Below are positions 40,374-49,779 of a stretch of DNA of 64,000 bases, piece by piece. A program made the translations under genes and the position numbers. The stretch lies in NCBI GenBank assembly GCA_963575745.1, contig CAUYUJ010012547.1, positions 202,324 through 266,323 of the forward strand, written 5' to 3'. The notes under the pieces are model-generated. The model saw only the letters and a list, made by a program, of their open reading frames with translations, was not told the origin of the DNA and did not search any database. The DNA comes from Prorocentrum cordatum (Eukaryota; Sar; Dinophyceae; Prorocentrales; Prorocentraceae). How positions within the stretch are numbered: position 1 is the stretch's first letter; the number at the start of each line of letters is the position of its first letter.

Positions 40374-40462
40374 GGTCACGGCACGATTCGCGCCAGCGCC
40401 GTCTAGGAAAGATGAGGAATGGTTAATTCCCAGACGGTGCAGGCGCGAATCGTGACGTGACC
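40374..40462. repeat. 36-bp-arm hairpin (cruciform)
   Basis: The left arm 40374-40409 (GGTCACGGCACGATTCGCGC then CAGCGCCGTCTAGGAA) and right arm 40427-40462 are inverse with four mismatches over 36 bp, around a 17-bp loop. It could be a small foldback element or a structural site. G-runs lie just outside both arms. Confidence 0.8.
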
Positions 40463-40734
40463 AGGAGGGGGGGAGAGGGGGGGCCGGGGCCGGTCACGGG
40501 CGTTGACGCGAATGAATTGAAAGCGAGCGCGGTCGGATCAGATCGAGGTCGCTTCGCGGATGGCGGATGGCAGCTCAAGGTTCTTCTTGTTTATGGACTA
40601 TTCTTGTGCATCCTGGGGAAGGGTTATCTCCTATTTGGGCCGCCGGAGGTTCTCATGTTGTGGAAGGATGTTATTCTGTCCTTCGTCGGGCTGTAGAACA
40701 TAAAAACGGGCTCCTGCCTCCGATCCAGGGGCAA

Positions 40735-41100
40735 CGATACGGGGGGATAGGCATAGGGGGGGATGATGCATCGACCCCCAATCGCCCATGGATCGCCGAT
40801 GGGGTCCCCATAGCCCCAACCTGCCCAGGAAGGTCCGGACTCACTGCAGTCGGGGCCCTGAAGAAGGAACCCTTTTCGTTGGGGAGGGGCTCCGTGTTCC
40901 TTAATTGTTTCGCAGCTTGCCTTGGATTTTCCTTAGGTTTTCGATCTGGAATCGAAGTTCAACTTGCGGAAAACGGGGGCCTCGTTTCTTATTTAGGGCT
41001 CCTTAGGTCAACGCCTCGACTGTGCCAGAGGCCCATCGCTGATATATCGGCGAGGCATCGCCGACTCCAGGCCGATGTTCCCTCGCCGATGCACCGCCCG
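40735..41100 (+). repeat. Dispersed family A, copy 5, split by an insertion
   Basis: The left half, ending CTGCCCAGGAAGGTCCGGAC, and the right half, starting CCAGAGGCCCATCGCTGATA, together make one family A copy. About 176 bp at 40847-41022 lies between and is absent from copies 1 and 2. Confidence 0.65.
40847..41022. mobile_element. Insertion within family A copy
   Basis: The inserted block begins CAGTCGGGGCCCTGAAGAAG and ends with the inverse of CAGTCGAGGCGTTGACC, so its ends are roughly inverse (CAGTCGRGGC). There is no clear target duplication and no coding capacity. Its being an insertion is inferred from the uninterrupted relatives. Confidence 0.5.
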
Positions 41101-41183
41101 CCTGGACTGGCGGCGCGCAGAGGCGGGGGCAGGGCCACCGGGGGCGGCCGCTCCGCAGACGACCAGCGCCCTCTGGGAGCGCT

Positions 41184-41387
41184 TTGAGTCGGGCACGTCC
41201 CTCTGCAGGAGGGATATCCAAACATTGCCCAAAAACAATAGAGAAACTTTGTTTTTTTTGCCCCCCCCCCCCCCCAAAATAAGATCTAATCATAGCCCAA
41301 ATGATAGCACTTCAACTATTTGGGGATATTTTTTGCGTATTTTCTTCCGCCCAAAATCCCCCTGTATAGGGGGCAGGCCCGACCGAA
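41184..41387. mobile_element. Inverted-terminus element, family T copy 2
   Basis: Left end TTGAGTCGGGCACGTCCCTC, right end inverse TTCGGTCGGGCCTGCCCCC. The interior holds a poly-T then poly-C run at 41246-41275. Flanks GGGAGCGC and GGGAATGC could be a decayed 8-bp duplication (six of eight match). Confidence 0.65.
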
Positions 41388-41511
41388 GGGAATGCAGGGG
41401 GGGCGTGCGGTGGCCTCTCTCCGAGGCGCCCCGGCGCCTTCGCAGAGGGCCGGGCCGCCCCCGGCCCGTGTGCAGCATCTCGGGGGCGGCCAAGAGGGGG
41501 GTGATGATTCG

Positions 41512-41640
41512 GGGGGGTGGAAATCATGGCGTGGGCCATGATATTTCTTCAGATTTCGTGGCGCATCGTCTTATTTCATTACGTCCCTGGCATGATTTGC
41601 GCCCCCCCCCCTTGGACGCCCCCCTCTTAGCCTCCCCCGA
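41512..41640 (+). repeat. Dispersed family V, copy 1
   Basis: GGGGGTGGAAATCATGGCGT, GGGCCATGATATTTC, GGCATGATTTGCGCCCCCC and TTGGACGCCCCCCTCTTAG. Matches 56412-56580, which is longer in the middle. Confidence 0.5.
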
Positions 41641-41714
41641 GCATCTGGAGCTCGAGGTCCGAGCAGTTTCATCAAGCATGCAGTCGACCCGCACAGTAAA
41701 GATGATTGACTTCC

Positions 41715-42025
41715 CAAGGGTACCCTGGCATCCTTGCCTCTTCGGTCATCTTCGGTCCGTCCTCGACTGCTTTCGATGGCTGGCCCCACTCGAAGAGCCT
41801 CGGCACGGGTGTCCAAGGCCCTTGCATCCTTACCGCGCATCCTTCTCATACGGATCGACCGTAATGCAACTCATGTCCCTAATAACGCAATTAGTTCGTG
41901 GCCTAATTTAGGCCCACGGTTTTTAGGGATATCCCTAAACATAGATGGGTAGCTTCTTCTGAGGCGTCGGCAAACAAACAGCCCTATCCCTGATGTTTTC
42001 GGTCCTCCTAACTTAGGTCCCCTCT
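41715..42025 (+). repeat. Dispersed family U, copy 2
   Basis: CCTGGCATCCTTGCCTC, GGCCCTTGCATCCTTACCGC, CCCTAATAACGCAATTAG, the palindrome TTTTAGGGATATCCCTAAA and TTTTCGGTCCTCCTAAC. This is the fullest copy. Confidence 0.6.
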
Positions 42026-42054
42026 AGAAAGGCTTGGATGTACTTTTGTTGATA

Positions 42055-42260
42055 TCAGTTGGGATCGGAGGGTCGCGGCGCATCGGCGGTGCAGTACCGA
42101 TGCATCGCCGATGCGGTTTGATACGGGGCCCGATTTCTCCACGTCAACGTCGTCGATGCTTCGTCGATGTCGACGACGCATCGCCGGTACATCGGCGATG
42201 AATCGGCGATGCGGCGCGGATATTCGATCCCATCTACTCGGACCTCATTCGGGAGGCCTC
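42055..42260. mobile_element. ATCGGCGATGC-rich palindromic element, copy 1
   Basis: Left part GATCGGAGGGTCGCGGCGCA and right part GCGGCGCGGATATTCGATCC then CATCTACTCGGACC are roughly inverse. The interior repeats GCATCGCCGATG in both orientations. It is a diverged relative of the cleaner element at 55991-56220. Confidence 0.55.
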
Positions 42261-42369
42261 TATAGCCGCGTCTGGCGCTGTCGACGATCGAGGGGCGCCC
42301 CCGAAGGCCAGCAGAAGGATGGCAACAAAGAGGAACAGGAGGCCTCCAGTTCCTGGGCCCCCTCTGGCG

Positions 42370-42500
42370 GTGAAGATATCACGTTTGGCAGTTGCTGGCA
42401 ACCTCCTCAGCCTCTGGGGGGGGCCCTCCGCTGGGCCCCGGGACCGTCAAGAGCAGAGTGAGAAACCAGTCCCGGGGTTTGGGTCGAGACCTCCGGGGGG
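42370..42500 (+). repeat. Dispersed family K, copy (long form)
   Basis: CGTTTGGCAGTTGCTGGC, GGGCCCCGGGACCGTCAAGA, GAGAAACCAGTCCCGGGG and GGGTCGAGACCTCCGGGG. One of the best-preserved copies. Confidence 0.65.
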
Positions 42501-42599
42501 TGAAGAAGAGGGCCCTGGAGGGGCCCTGCCAGTAGAGGCCCAAAAGGGGCCCCAAGAGGCCCCTTTTGGGCCCTCTTCTCCGCCTCCCGTGTAGGTCAC

Positions 42600-42790
42600 C
42601 CCGCATTGCCACCCGCCCGAGACCTCCTGGGGCCCACGTTGTCAGACAATCATGTCGTCGGGGGTCTGGGCTTGCGACGTCGCAAGCTTCCCGTGACGTG
42701 GGCCCCAGTGACCTCGAATCTTTCTCCAGGGGCCAGCTTTTCAACCCGAGCTGCGTTTTGACGGCCCGAGGCTGGAAGTGTGCTAGCGAA
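42600..42790 (-). repeat. Dispersed family K, minus-strand copy (long form)
   Basis: Inverse of the K core (CGAATCTTTCTCCAGGGGCC, GCTTTTCAACCCGAGCTGCG, TTTTGACGGCCCGAGGC) plus an outer part GGGCCCACGTTGTCAGACAA and CATGTCGTCGGGGGTCTGG. The outer part also flanks the copy at 63.4 kb, so the family extends beyond the core. Confidence 0.6.
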
Positions 42791-42961
42791 CCCCGAAGGC
42801 GTTGTATCATTGACCATGTTAAGTATTGCTGCCGCCCGAGCGCCCGAAGGCCCCCAGACAGCCAGACTGTGCAGAAAGCGCCCCGAAGCTCGCAGACGCC
42901 TCCTGCCTCGATCTCCGAGGAAGAAATGATGTAACCGATACATCTACCCTTCCTTCGTTTT

Positions 42962-43050
42962 CCTAATTTTGGGCCTCCTTGGAGGCCCTCGCCGCCATCG
43001 CTGGATGCGCCTCGGAATTCTGGTCAGAATGCACCCCAGGAGAGGTCCGT
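42962..43050 (+). repeat. Dispersed family S, copy 2
   Basis: CCTTGGAGGCCCTCGCCGCC, ATCGCTGGATGCGCCTCGG and AATTCTGGTCAGAATGCACC then CCAGGAGAGGTCC. Confidence 0.6.
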
Positions 43051-43299
43051 GGAGTAGCGGTATGGGCAAAGTTTTTGCAGGAGCCTTCTGCGCGACCACT
43101 TGCGAATTCTGTAGTCGAGGCTTATTAGTGGGTCGACCCTTTTCCAATCAACCTCCTCTGCACACCTGCATGTCCTGTTGTCGCTGCTGATGTCTACTGG
43201 ACCCGCCATTGGGGTCCAGAGGGGTGCAGCTGTTCTTGGAATTCCCAGCCCCCCTCCGACGGTTAAATGAGGGTGTCGCCTGCAATTCCAGACCCCACA

Positions 43300-43420
43300 C
43301 GTCTCGTGACCCCTAGAGGCCCAGAGGTCTCGACCCGCGTTCCCGAGGCTCGGCTTTCCATCCCGAGTCGGTGTCCGACGGTCTCGGGGCACGGCACGGG
43401 CCCCCAGATGCCAGAAATGG
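43300..43420 (-). repeat. Dispersed family K, minus-strand copy
   Basis: CCCAGAGGTCTCGACCCGCG, GCTCGGCTTTCCATCCCGAG and TCGGTGTCCGACGGTCTCGG. A preserved copy lying directly upstream of a coiled-coil frame. Confidence 0.6.
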
Positions 43421-43459
43421 CCCAAGCCTTGTCCGTCCCGATTCTTGCACGGCGCGAGG

Positions 43460-43645
43460 GGGTCTGGACTCTGCGCGCCGCCATCGCGAGGAGGCCCTGG
43501 TGGAGCAGCGGCAGATCATCGAGAGCCAGAGCAGCCTGCTGGAGGAGCTCAACAAGCACCTGGCAGCGGCCGAGCCCGGCGCCTGCAGGGCCGAGGAGGA
43601 AGCTGTTCGGCTGGGGGGGAAGGCAAACGGCAAGCGCACACGTCA
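43460..43645 (+). CDS. Candidate coiled-coil exon or remnant
   Basis: In the frame open from 43371 the segment RRHREEALVEQRQIIESQSS, then LLEELNKHLAAAEPG and AEEEAVRLG, shows Leu/Ile heptads with Glu/Gln/Arg, typical of a coiled coil. Its composition is unlike the flanking family K repeat and the microsatellite element that follows at 43732. Family unknown. No start codon, splice site or homology fixes the limits. A decayed exon is as likely as a live one. Confidence 0.3.
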
Positions 43646-43731
43646 GCAGCTGGGGCGCACGCAGACAGTTTGCGGAAGCATGCGACATGGCAACGGGGCG
43701 GCAACCTGGCGACACCTCGGTATATTGATGG

Positions 43732-43882
43732 GCGTGTTTTCCACCACCACCACCATCAGTTGAAGGTGGGAAGGAGGTGGAGGAGGAGGAGGAGGAGGAG
43801 GAGGAGGAGGAGGAGGAGGAGGAGGACGAGGAGAAGGACCCCCTCCCCCTCCTACTTATGGTGGTGGCGGTGGAAAACAAGC
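43732..43882. mobile_element. Microsatellite-carrying foldback element, copy 2
   Basis: Left terminus GGCGTGTTTTCCACCACCAC then CACCATCAGTTGAAGG. Right terminus CCCTCCTACTTATGGTGG then TGGCGGTGGAAAACAAGCC. The interior is (GGA)n with GAC and GAA triplets. No convincing target duplication, so this may be an older copy. Confidence 0.75.
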
Positions 43883-43944
43883 CTACCACATACCCATTCA
43901 ATTCCGTAGTGACCCAAGTGAAAACCCTTAGGCAAGCACTGTCT

Positions 43945-44110
43945 GGGAAAAACTTTCGAAGGCCCGCTCGAATATTTTTGGATCGGCGCTGGAACCGTTC
44001 TGGGACCCCCTCCCTGTCGCGCGGAGCGCGCTGGAGGCGCCACCAGCGGGGTCCAGCACCGACTCAAGAAACCCGCGTGGACCACTGAAGGTTTGGTCCT
44101 TACCCGACAG
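43945..44110. mobile_element. Foldback family B, copy 5
   Basis: Left arm ACTTTCGAAGGCCCGCTCGA then TTTTTGGATCGGCGC. Right arm GACTCAAGAAACCCGCGTGG then ACCACTGAAGGTTTGG. The interior GCGCGGAGCGCGC is palindromic. The arms are more diverged than in copy 2. Confidence 0.65.
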
Positions 44111-44758
44111 GTCGGGGTTGTCATAACGAAGAACGAGGCCTCGCACACCCTGCATACCGCGGCCGCCAGGCCCAAAGTGTGCCAGTACTCCCAGTGTATT
44201 TCCGCGTCGCGTCTTCGACGAATGACGATTGCATGCCGCGGCTGCCAGGCCCCTCGGGGCACGGTGCTCCCTGAGTATCCCACCTCGCGTTCCCGGGTGG
44301 CTCCAGACTTTCGGGGCCCGTGGCGTGTTCCATCAGCTGCGCCTCGCCGTCAGCGCTGCGGGGATGCCAGGGATATCCGAACCGGTCGCCCGAAGCCAGA
44401 GTTCTGGTCCGTAAGGCAACAGGGTGTAAGCCCTAATGGGATGTTGAAAATCCCTGAACAGCGCTGACGCAGCGCGTCCACAAGGCAGTCTCGCGTAGCA
44501 TCAATGCAGCAGCGACGCCGTCGGGCGCTCAAGGCCGAATGCCGCTGGCGGCCTTAGCCAGGCACGCCCTGAATGATATCCCTTGTCAGATAGTGGAGAT
44601 CGCCACGAAGACTGACAGATCTACCTGTTGCCCTGCTCACTATGTCAGATGTCATTTTTCTGGTCGCAACCAGTTTACTTCAAAATCGGTCACGAGCGAC
44701 TGGCCACGACCGATTTGGAGTGCCGATCGGTCGCCAACTCCCAAGGCGTCACGCGCCT
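44111..44758. other. Unassigned sequence
   Basis: No gene, RNA or repeat recognised. Confidence 0.35.
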
Positions 44759-45750
44759 TTTCCTTTCCTCCTCCTTCTTCCTCCTCCTCCCACCTCGCCC
44801 TCCCCCCCCCTCCCCCTTCTCTTCCTCATCCTTCTTCCTCCGTCCTCCCCCTCCTCCTCCCCCTCCTCCTCCTCCTCCTCCTCCCCCTCCTCCTCCTCCT
44901 GCTCCTCTCCTCCTCCTTCAAATCCTCTCCTCCTCCTCCTCATCCCTCCCTCCTCCTACTCCCCTTCCCCTCCCCCTCCGACTCCTCCTCCTCCTCCTCC
45001 TCCTCCTCCTCCTCCTCCTCCCCTCCTCCTCCTCCTCCTCCTCCCCTCCCCGCCTCCTCCCTCCTCCTCCCCTCCTCCCCTCCTCTCTCCTCCTCGTACT
45101 TCTTCTCCTCTCCTCCTCTCCTCCTCCTCTGCTCCTCCTCCTCCCCCTCCTCCCCTTCCCCCCTTCCCCCCCTCCTCTCCTCCTGCTCCTCCTCCTCTCC
45201 TCCTCCTCCTCCTCCTCCTCCTCCTCCTCCTCCTCCTCCTTCCTCCTCCTCCTCCCCCTCGCCCCTCCCCCTCCCCCTCCCCCTCCCCCCTTCCTCCTCC
45301 CCCTCCTCCTCCTTCCTCCTCCTTCCTCCCTCCTCCTCCTCCTCCTCTCCTCCTCCTCCTCCTCCTCCTCCCCTCCCCCTCCTCTCCTCCTCTCCTCCTC
45401 CTCTCCTCCTCCTCCTACTCTCCTCGTCCTCCCGTCCTCCTTCTCCTTCCCTCCTCCTCCTCCTCCTCCTCTCCTCCTCTCCTACTCCTCACTGCTCATC
45501 CTCCTCCCCCTCTCCTCCTTCCCCCCTTCCCCCCCCTCCCATCCTCCTCCTGCTTCCTCCTATCTCCTCCTCCTCATTCGTCCTCCTCCGAGCCTCCTCC
45601 CTCCTCCTCTCTCTCCTCCCCTCCTCCTCCTTCTCCTCCCCTCCCCTCCCCCTCCCCACCCCCCTGCTCCTCATCCTGCTCCTCTCCCCTCTCCTCCTCC
45701 TCCTCCTCACCCATCCTCCTCCTCCTCCCCCTCCTCCCCCTTCCCAGGAG
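44759..45750 (+). repeat. 1-kb (CCT)n polypyrimidine array
   Basis: The largest triplet array in the window: almost pure C and T on the plus strand for about 990 bp, as (CCT)n with frequent CCC or CT phase slips. Because phase slips avoid stops, all three plus frames stay open and yield Pro/Ser/Leu frames of 531-827 codons, which are artefacts. Such polypurine/polypyrimidine DNA can form triplexes. Confidence 0.95.
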
Positions 45751-45930
45751 CCCTCCCGCGGAGCCCGCACGCGACGCGCGAGGCGGCCGCGCGGGCCCCG
45801 AGGCGCCCGCGCGGCGCAGGCCCGCCTGCGGCTGCCCGCCCGAGCAGCCGCCGCGGCCCGTGCCGCGCCGCGAGGGCGGCGCGAAGGCCGGGGACGACTC
45901 GAGACGGGTGCGAAGAGGACGGGTGCAACG

Positions 45931-46100
45931 ATGGGCCTGTTTTTCCACCACCACCACCACCAGAAGGTGGAGGGGGAGGGGGTCCTCCTCCTCCTCCTCC
46001 TCCTCCTCCTCCTCCTCCTCCTCGTCCTCCTCCTCCTCCTCGTCCTCCACTTCCTTCCCCCCCCAACTTATGGTGGTGGTGGCGAAAGACAGTCCCATCA
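45931..46100. mobile_element. Microsatellite-carrying foldback element, copy 3, with target duplication
   Basis: Left ATGGGCCTGTTTTTCCACCA then CCAGAAGGTGGAGGGGG. Right CCCCAACTTATGGTGGTGGT then GGCGAAAGACAGTCCCATCA. The interior is (CCT)n, so the microsatellite runs in the opposite strand sense to copies 1 and 2. TGCAACG lies directly outside both ends (45924-45930 and 46101-46107), a target duplication of at least 7 bp. Confidence 0.8.
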
Positions 46101-46294
46101 TGCAACGTTCAACAGCAGTCCTTGTCCATTTTGATCAGGGCTCGCTGCCGGTGTCCCCGTGGACGCTGTCCGTTGGAGACGGGGGACCGCCTGCCCCGCA
46201 GCGGTCGCTGTCGGGTTTTTGGACAACACCTGCTGTTGGGCATCGCACCCATGATTTCCGTAACCAACTTCGGGCGTCCAACAAAGGCCGCGGC

Positions 46295-46490
46295 GGCCCC
46301 AGCGGAGCAGTGGGGGCCAGAGGAGCCCGCGCCTCGCCTTCGAACGTCGAGCCTCGAGGAGAACGGCTCTGCTGCGATGATCGAGGCTCTGCTTCGAGCC
46401 TCGAGGATCGAGGGCTCGTCGGATGCGGCGGGGCAGTTGGGGGCCAGTGGGGCCGGCGCCGCCCCTTCGAACTTCGTACCTCGAGGGTCG
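46295..46490 (+). repeat. Direct duplication with CTCGAGG words
   Basis: GCAGTGGGGGCCAGAGGAGC with CCTTCGAACGTCGAGCCTCG, and GCAGTTGGGGGCCAGTGGGG with CCTTCGAACTTCGTACCTCG, are two related segments about 125 bp apart. Confidence 0.65.
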
Positions 46491-46610
46491 AGGCTATTGG
46501 ATCACTGCTGAGGTTGCTATACGGGGACAGAGGGGGGGGTATCTGGCCTGGCCTGGCCTGGCCTAGCTTATCAGTGGGTTGCAAGTGCCCCGAAAGCCGC
46601 GCACCAGGGG
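46488..46610 (+). mobile_element. Family I, left-end fragment
   Basis: TTGGATCACTGCTGAGGTTG then CTATACGGGG, and CAGTGGGTTGCAAGTGCCCC, match family I, but the right terminus is missing. A small CTGGC repeat lies at 46548-46563. Confidence 0.55.
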
Positions 46611-46804
46611 TCACCTCTTGCGCGCAGCCGACGAAACCTCGCTTCCTTGGCCCGGCTGCTCCGGCCGCTGCGGGCGTCGAGCGTCTTGTCCCCGCGGGCA
46701 CATGCATCTCTCCGAGAAGTCCTCGAGGGTTTTGGGGCTCAGCAGCGCGGTGGGTGTACACGCTGCATGCCCTTCCCTCGACCGTCGCAGTTTCCTCAGG
46801 ACGT

Positions 46805-46908
46805 GGAGGAGGAGGAGGAGGAGGAGGAGGAGGAGGAGGAGGAGGAGGAGGAGGAGGAGTAGGAGGAGGAGGAGGAGGAGGAGGAGGAGGAGGAGGAGGA
46901 GGAGGAGC
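46805..46908 (+). repeat. (GGA)n microsatellite
   Basis: GGA triplets with one TAG interruption. Confidence 0.95.
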
Positions 46909-47667
46909 CCCCCTGCGGATCTCGGCCTCTTCCCATCGGGGCCCGTTTCTGCACGCCAAGTCCTGTTCGAATGCCCTGGGGCCCAGCAGCTGGCCCGCGA
47001 TGGCGTCTGCGACGCTTGGGCTTGAGGGCTTCCCGGACGGCCCCCCCCGGCTTCCTGGAAGGCCCCCCGCCGCCTTCTTGGAAAAGGCCGCCCCCTCCCT
47101 TCTGCTTGACGATCCGAATGTATAGAATTCATCTAACCATCGTCTCGTTCTGTCTTCCCTCCTGCCCATCCTCATCCCCTATCACCATACCTCGCTCCAC
47201 CATCCCCAGACTTCTGACAATGTATTTTTTAAGTGCGCGGCCCCAGTAGTCCCAACCCCTTCCCCGCGAGTGGCCTTCGTCCTGGATACATGTGTGATAG
47301 TCTTGGGGCCCAATGACGGGGGCCAGAGGCCGAAACCGATGAAAAACTCACCGACCCTGAACAAGCGCCATGTATCCTCGGAGATCGGGGTCCTAATCCT
47401 CCTCATCCCTAACACATCTTCCACCACACTGCCCATCCTCATCCTCAACACTCTCCTTAGGACACAACTCCTGGGAGGTTAAATCCAGCATCGTCGCTGG
47501 TATGTATCCGTGGCCTAAAACCGACCTAACCTGCCAATGGTGCATACATCCGTTTGATTCCGCTCAATCCCGCTGAATCGGACTTACTCCTTGACTCGAC
47601 CTGGCCTCATCAAGCTAAGTGGCTTCTGAATCCGTCCGCTTCAACTGCCATTAATCGTTCCCACGGA
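46909..47667. other. Unassigned sequence
   Basis: No gene recognised. CTCATCCC-type words repeat loosely at 47165-47180 and 47400-47450. Confidence 0.35.
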
Positions 47668-47937
47668 TGCACTTGGGTCACCGCTGTGATTGCTAAGGGG
47701 ATAGGGGTGTGTGGATGTCAATGTGGTTTAATCTTGTCTACTCTAACTTTTCAGTGGGTTGCAAGTGCCCTAGCCGGCTTACGGAGGGCAAAGGTTTGGG
47801 CGAAAAGGGCGGAGCCCATTTAGCAGAGTTGACTTACCCCTTGAAGCCTCTCGGGGCCTGTGTAACATGTTCATAAGCTAGGGTAGGCAAGTCACCCACC
47901 TATTCCCTTAGTGATCTCAGCAGTGATCCAAGTACAG
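47668..47937. mobile_element. Inverted-terminus element, family I copy 2
   Basis: The left end TGCACTTGGGTCACCGCTGT then GATTGCTAAGGGG and the right end, inverse of TGTACTTGGATCACTGCTGA, pair over about 28 bp. Interior AGTGGGTTGCAAGTGCCC. It abuts family J copy 2, whose first bases overlap its terminus. Confidence 0.7.
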
Positions 47938-48122
47938 TGGATGCCCATGCCAAGAATCTTCCTGCTTGCCTCCAGGGTATCCTGAGTTTCCTGGGTTTCG
48001 ATGGTTTTGCCATGGAAAGGGTGACGCTCCGTCACCAAAAGTCAATGGATGTCCTGGGGTCTCAGAGTTGGGTTTCTTGTGGAAGGTTTCTTGTGGCTGG
48101 GCCCCTACTGTATGACTTCCTT
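47933..48122 (+). repeat. Dispersed family J, copy 2
   Basis: TACAGTGGATGCCCATGCCA to GGGTTTCTTGTGGAAGGTTT, gap-free relative of 30021-30212. Confidence 0.75.
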
Positions 48123-48238
48123 CGTCGACCCGAATATGTCTCGACCCGTCCACCGGGACGGGCTTTCCCTACATGTGTCTTTGTTCGCCAGCCCCCTGGG
48201 CCCGGCAGGGGCCTTCAGAGGCCGAACGTGGCCAAGAG

Positions 48239-48423
48239 TTGAGTCGGGCCTGTCCCTCGACAGAAGGAATGTTCAAACATAGTCAAAAAAAAGTCAGGGG
48301 ACGATTTTTTCTTATATATATATATATATAGATATAAAAAGATGTTTTGACCTTTTCGATATTTTTCGAATGTTTTTTATTTTTCTTCCAAAGTCCGCCT
48401 GTAGGGGGACACGCCCGACCTAA
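48239..48423. mobile_element. Inverted-terminus element, family T copy 3 with (TA)n
   Basis: Left TTGAGTCGGGCCTGTCCCTC, right inverse TTAGGTCGGGCGTGTCCCCC. A TATATATA run at 48313-48332 sits where copy 1 has GTT words. Flanks show at most a weak duplication. Confidence 0.7.
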
Positions 48424-48924
48424 GACGAGATTCTCTTCACGGCGCGCGCGGGGTGATTCGGCTCTCCTCCGGCCCCACCCCCCCTTGCGCGTCGCCGCCG
48501 AGAGGACGAGGCCCGGGCGCGGCACCCTGCGCGCGTCGTCGAGCTCCCGCGGCTGCGGCCCACGTCGGCGTCGCGGGGCCTCAGGCCCCGCGGCGCGGGG
48601 GGGGGGGGGGGGCGGCGGCGGCATCCGAAGCTCACCCTCGCCGATCAACGATTCGGGCAACTCAACGGGCGGCGGGGGTGGGGTTCGGAATTCGCCGAAC
48701 GCGTGGGGAAATCCGAAGTCTACCACGCCTCCCATCGATTCAGGATGATCGATTGTTGGGGGGGTAGGGTTTGGATGTCGCCATCTGGGGGGGGCTGCTA
48801 GCAGGCGCGGCCAAGACTCGATGATCCTCAGGACGTGTGCTAGCCTCATGTGTGTGTGTTTCCCTCGTTCGTCAGAGGATGAGAGGTACCCACACCGCTA
48901 CCCTTGCTCTCTTTCGCCTTTTTC
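48424..48924. other. Unassigned GC-rich sequence
   Basis: Poly-G at 48597-48612. No gene recognised. Confidence 0.35.
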
Positions 48925-49015
48925 GAGCCTCCTGGGAGCCCCTCGTGCCTCACGGCTGGACTCGCCTCGAGGTTCTACCCAGAACGCTCCCCGGAAGAGG
49001 TTCGGAGACCAGCGG
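48925..49015 (+). repeat. Dispersed family S, copy 3
   Basis: GCCTCCTGGGAGCCCCTCGT, CACGGCTGGACTCGCCTCG and CCCAGAACGCTCCCCGG then AAGAGGTTCGG. Confidence 0.55.
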
Positions 49016-49024
49016 TATTGGCAC

Positions 49025-49640
49025 CTTTTGGTGTCCCCAGCCTGCGTCGGCCCTCATTAAAACGCCGCATCGGAGGGCCCTGGTGGACAAGCACGTGTTG
49101 GCTCAGGCACACGCTCTGAGGATCACCCGAAGACGCTGAATCGAAGAAGAGCAGATCTTCAGGACGTGTGTGAGCCCAATGTGAGGCGTGCCAGAAACGG
49201 CCTCGCCGTCGAGGATCAAAAGGAGGAGTTGGCATTTCCTTCTCGGCGGCAGGCGCCGGAGGGCGGCGGTAGTAGAACGAGGAAGCTCCGCAGGCGGAAG
49301 GCCGGCGGAGGCCGGCCGACGTAAACCATGTATTGGCAGCAAGAGATGGCGGAGACCGCCCGCAAGGGCGGCAAGAGTTGGCGCAAGAATCGGCATGTAT
49401 TGGCGCAAGAGTTGGCATCTTTGTGAAGGCCGGCGGAGGCCGCCCGCAAGAGATGGCAGCATGCATTGGCTCAGGGTTTCTCCGGCATCGGCCACGCGCG
49501 CCTTCCGCCGATCGCACCCAGCCTGCGTTGGGGCCCTCATTGCACCGCCAGCGTCGTGCTGACGGGCCTCGTTGGACAGGCACGTGTTGGCTCTCACACA
49601 CGTTCGGAAGATCATCGGAAGACGCATGATCGAATACTGA
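49025..49640 (+). repeat. Direct repeats flanking a short tandem core (LTR-like layout)
   Basis: About 130 bp at 49028-49160 (CCCAGCCTGCGTCGGCCCTC, GGACAAGCACGTGTTGGCTC, GATCACCCGAAGACGC) recurs at 49512-49640 (CCCAGCCTGCGTTGGGGCCC, GGACAGGCACGTGTTGGCTC, GATCATCGGAAGACGC). Between them GCCGGCGGAGGCC and CAAGAGTTGGC words repeat. The layout resembles a tiny LTR or TRIM element, but no primer-binding site or polypurine tract was identified. Confidence 0.6.
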
Positions 49641-49779
49641 GAAGCAGCATGCACACTATGTTGTTTCGAGCGATCCCCACCCACGATCGCGAGGCGGGGT
49701 ACCCATGAAGCACTGGCACACTCGGGGCCTGGCGGCCGGGTCGGGAGCTCTCATATTCACATCGGACAACCCACACCTG

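Noticed and set aside
44759-46511. Open frames of 531-827 codons on the plus strand
   Set aside because: They are translations of the CCT array in three phases, with no domain and only Pro/Ser/Leu composition.
49025-49640. Confident LTR retrotransposon call
   Set aside because: No primer-binding site, polypurine tract, gag/pol or target duplication could be identified, so it is kept only as a repeat layout.
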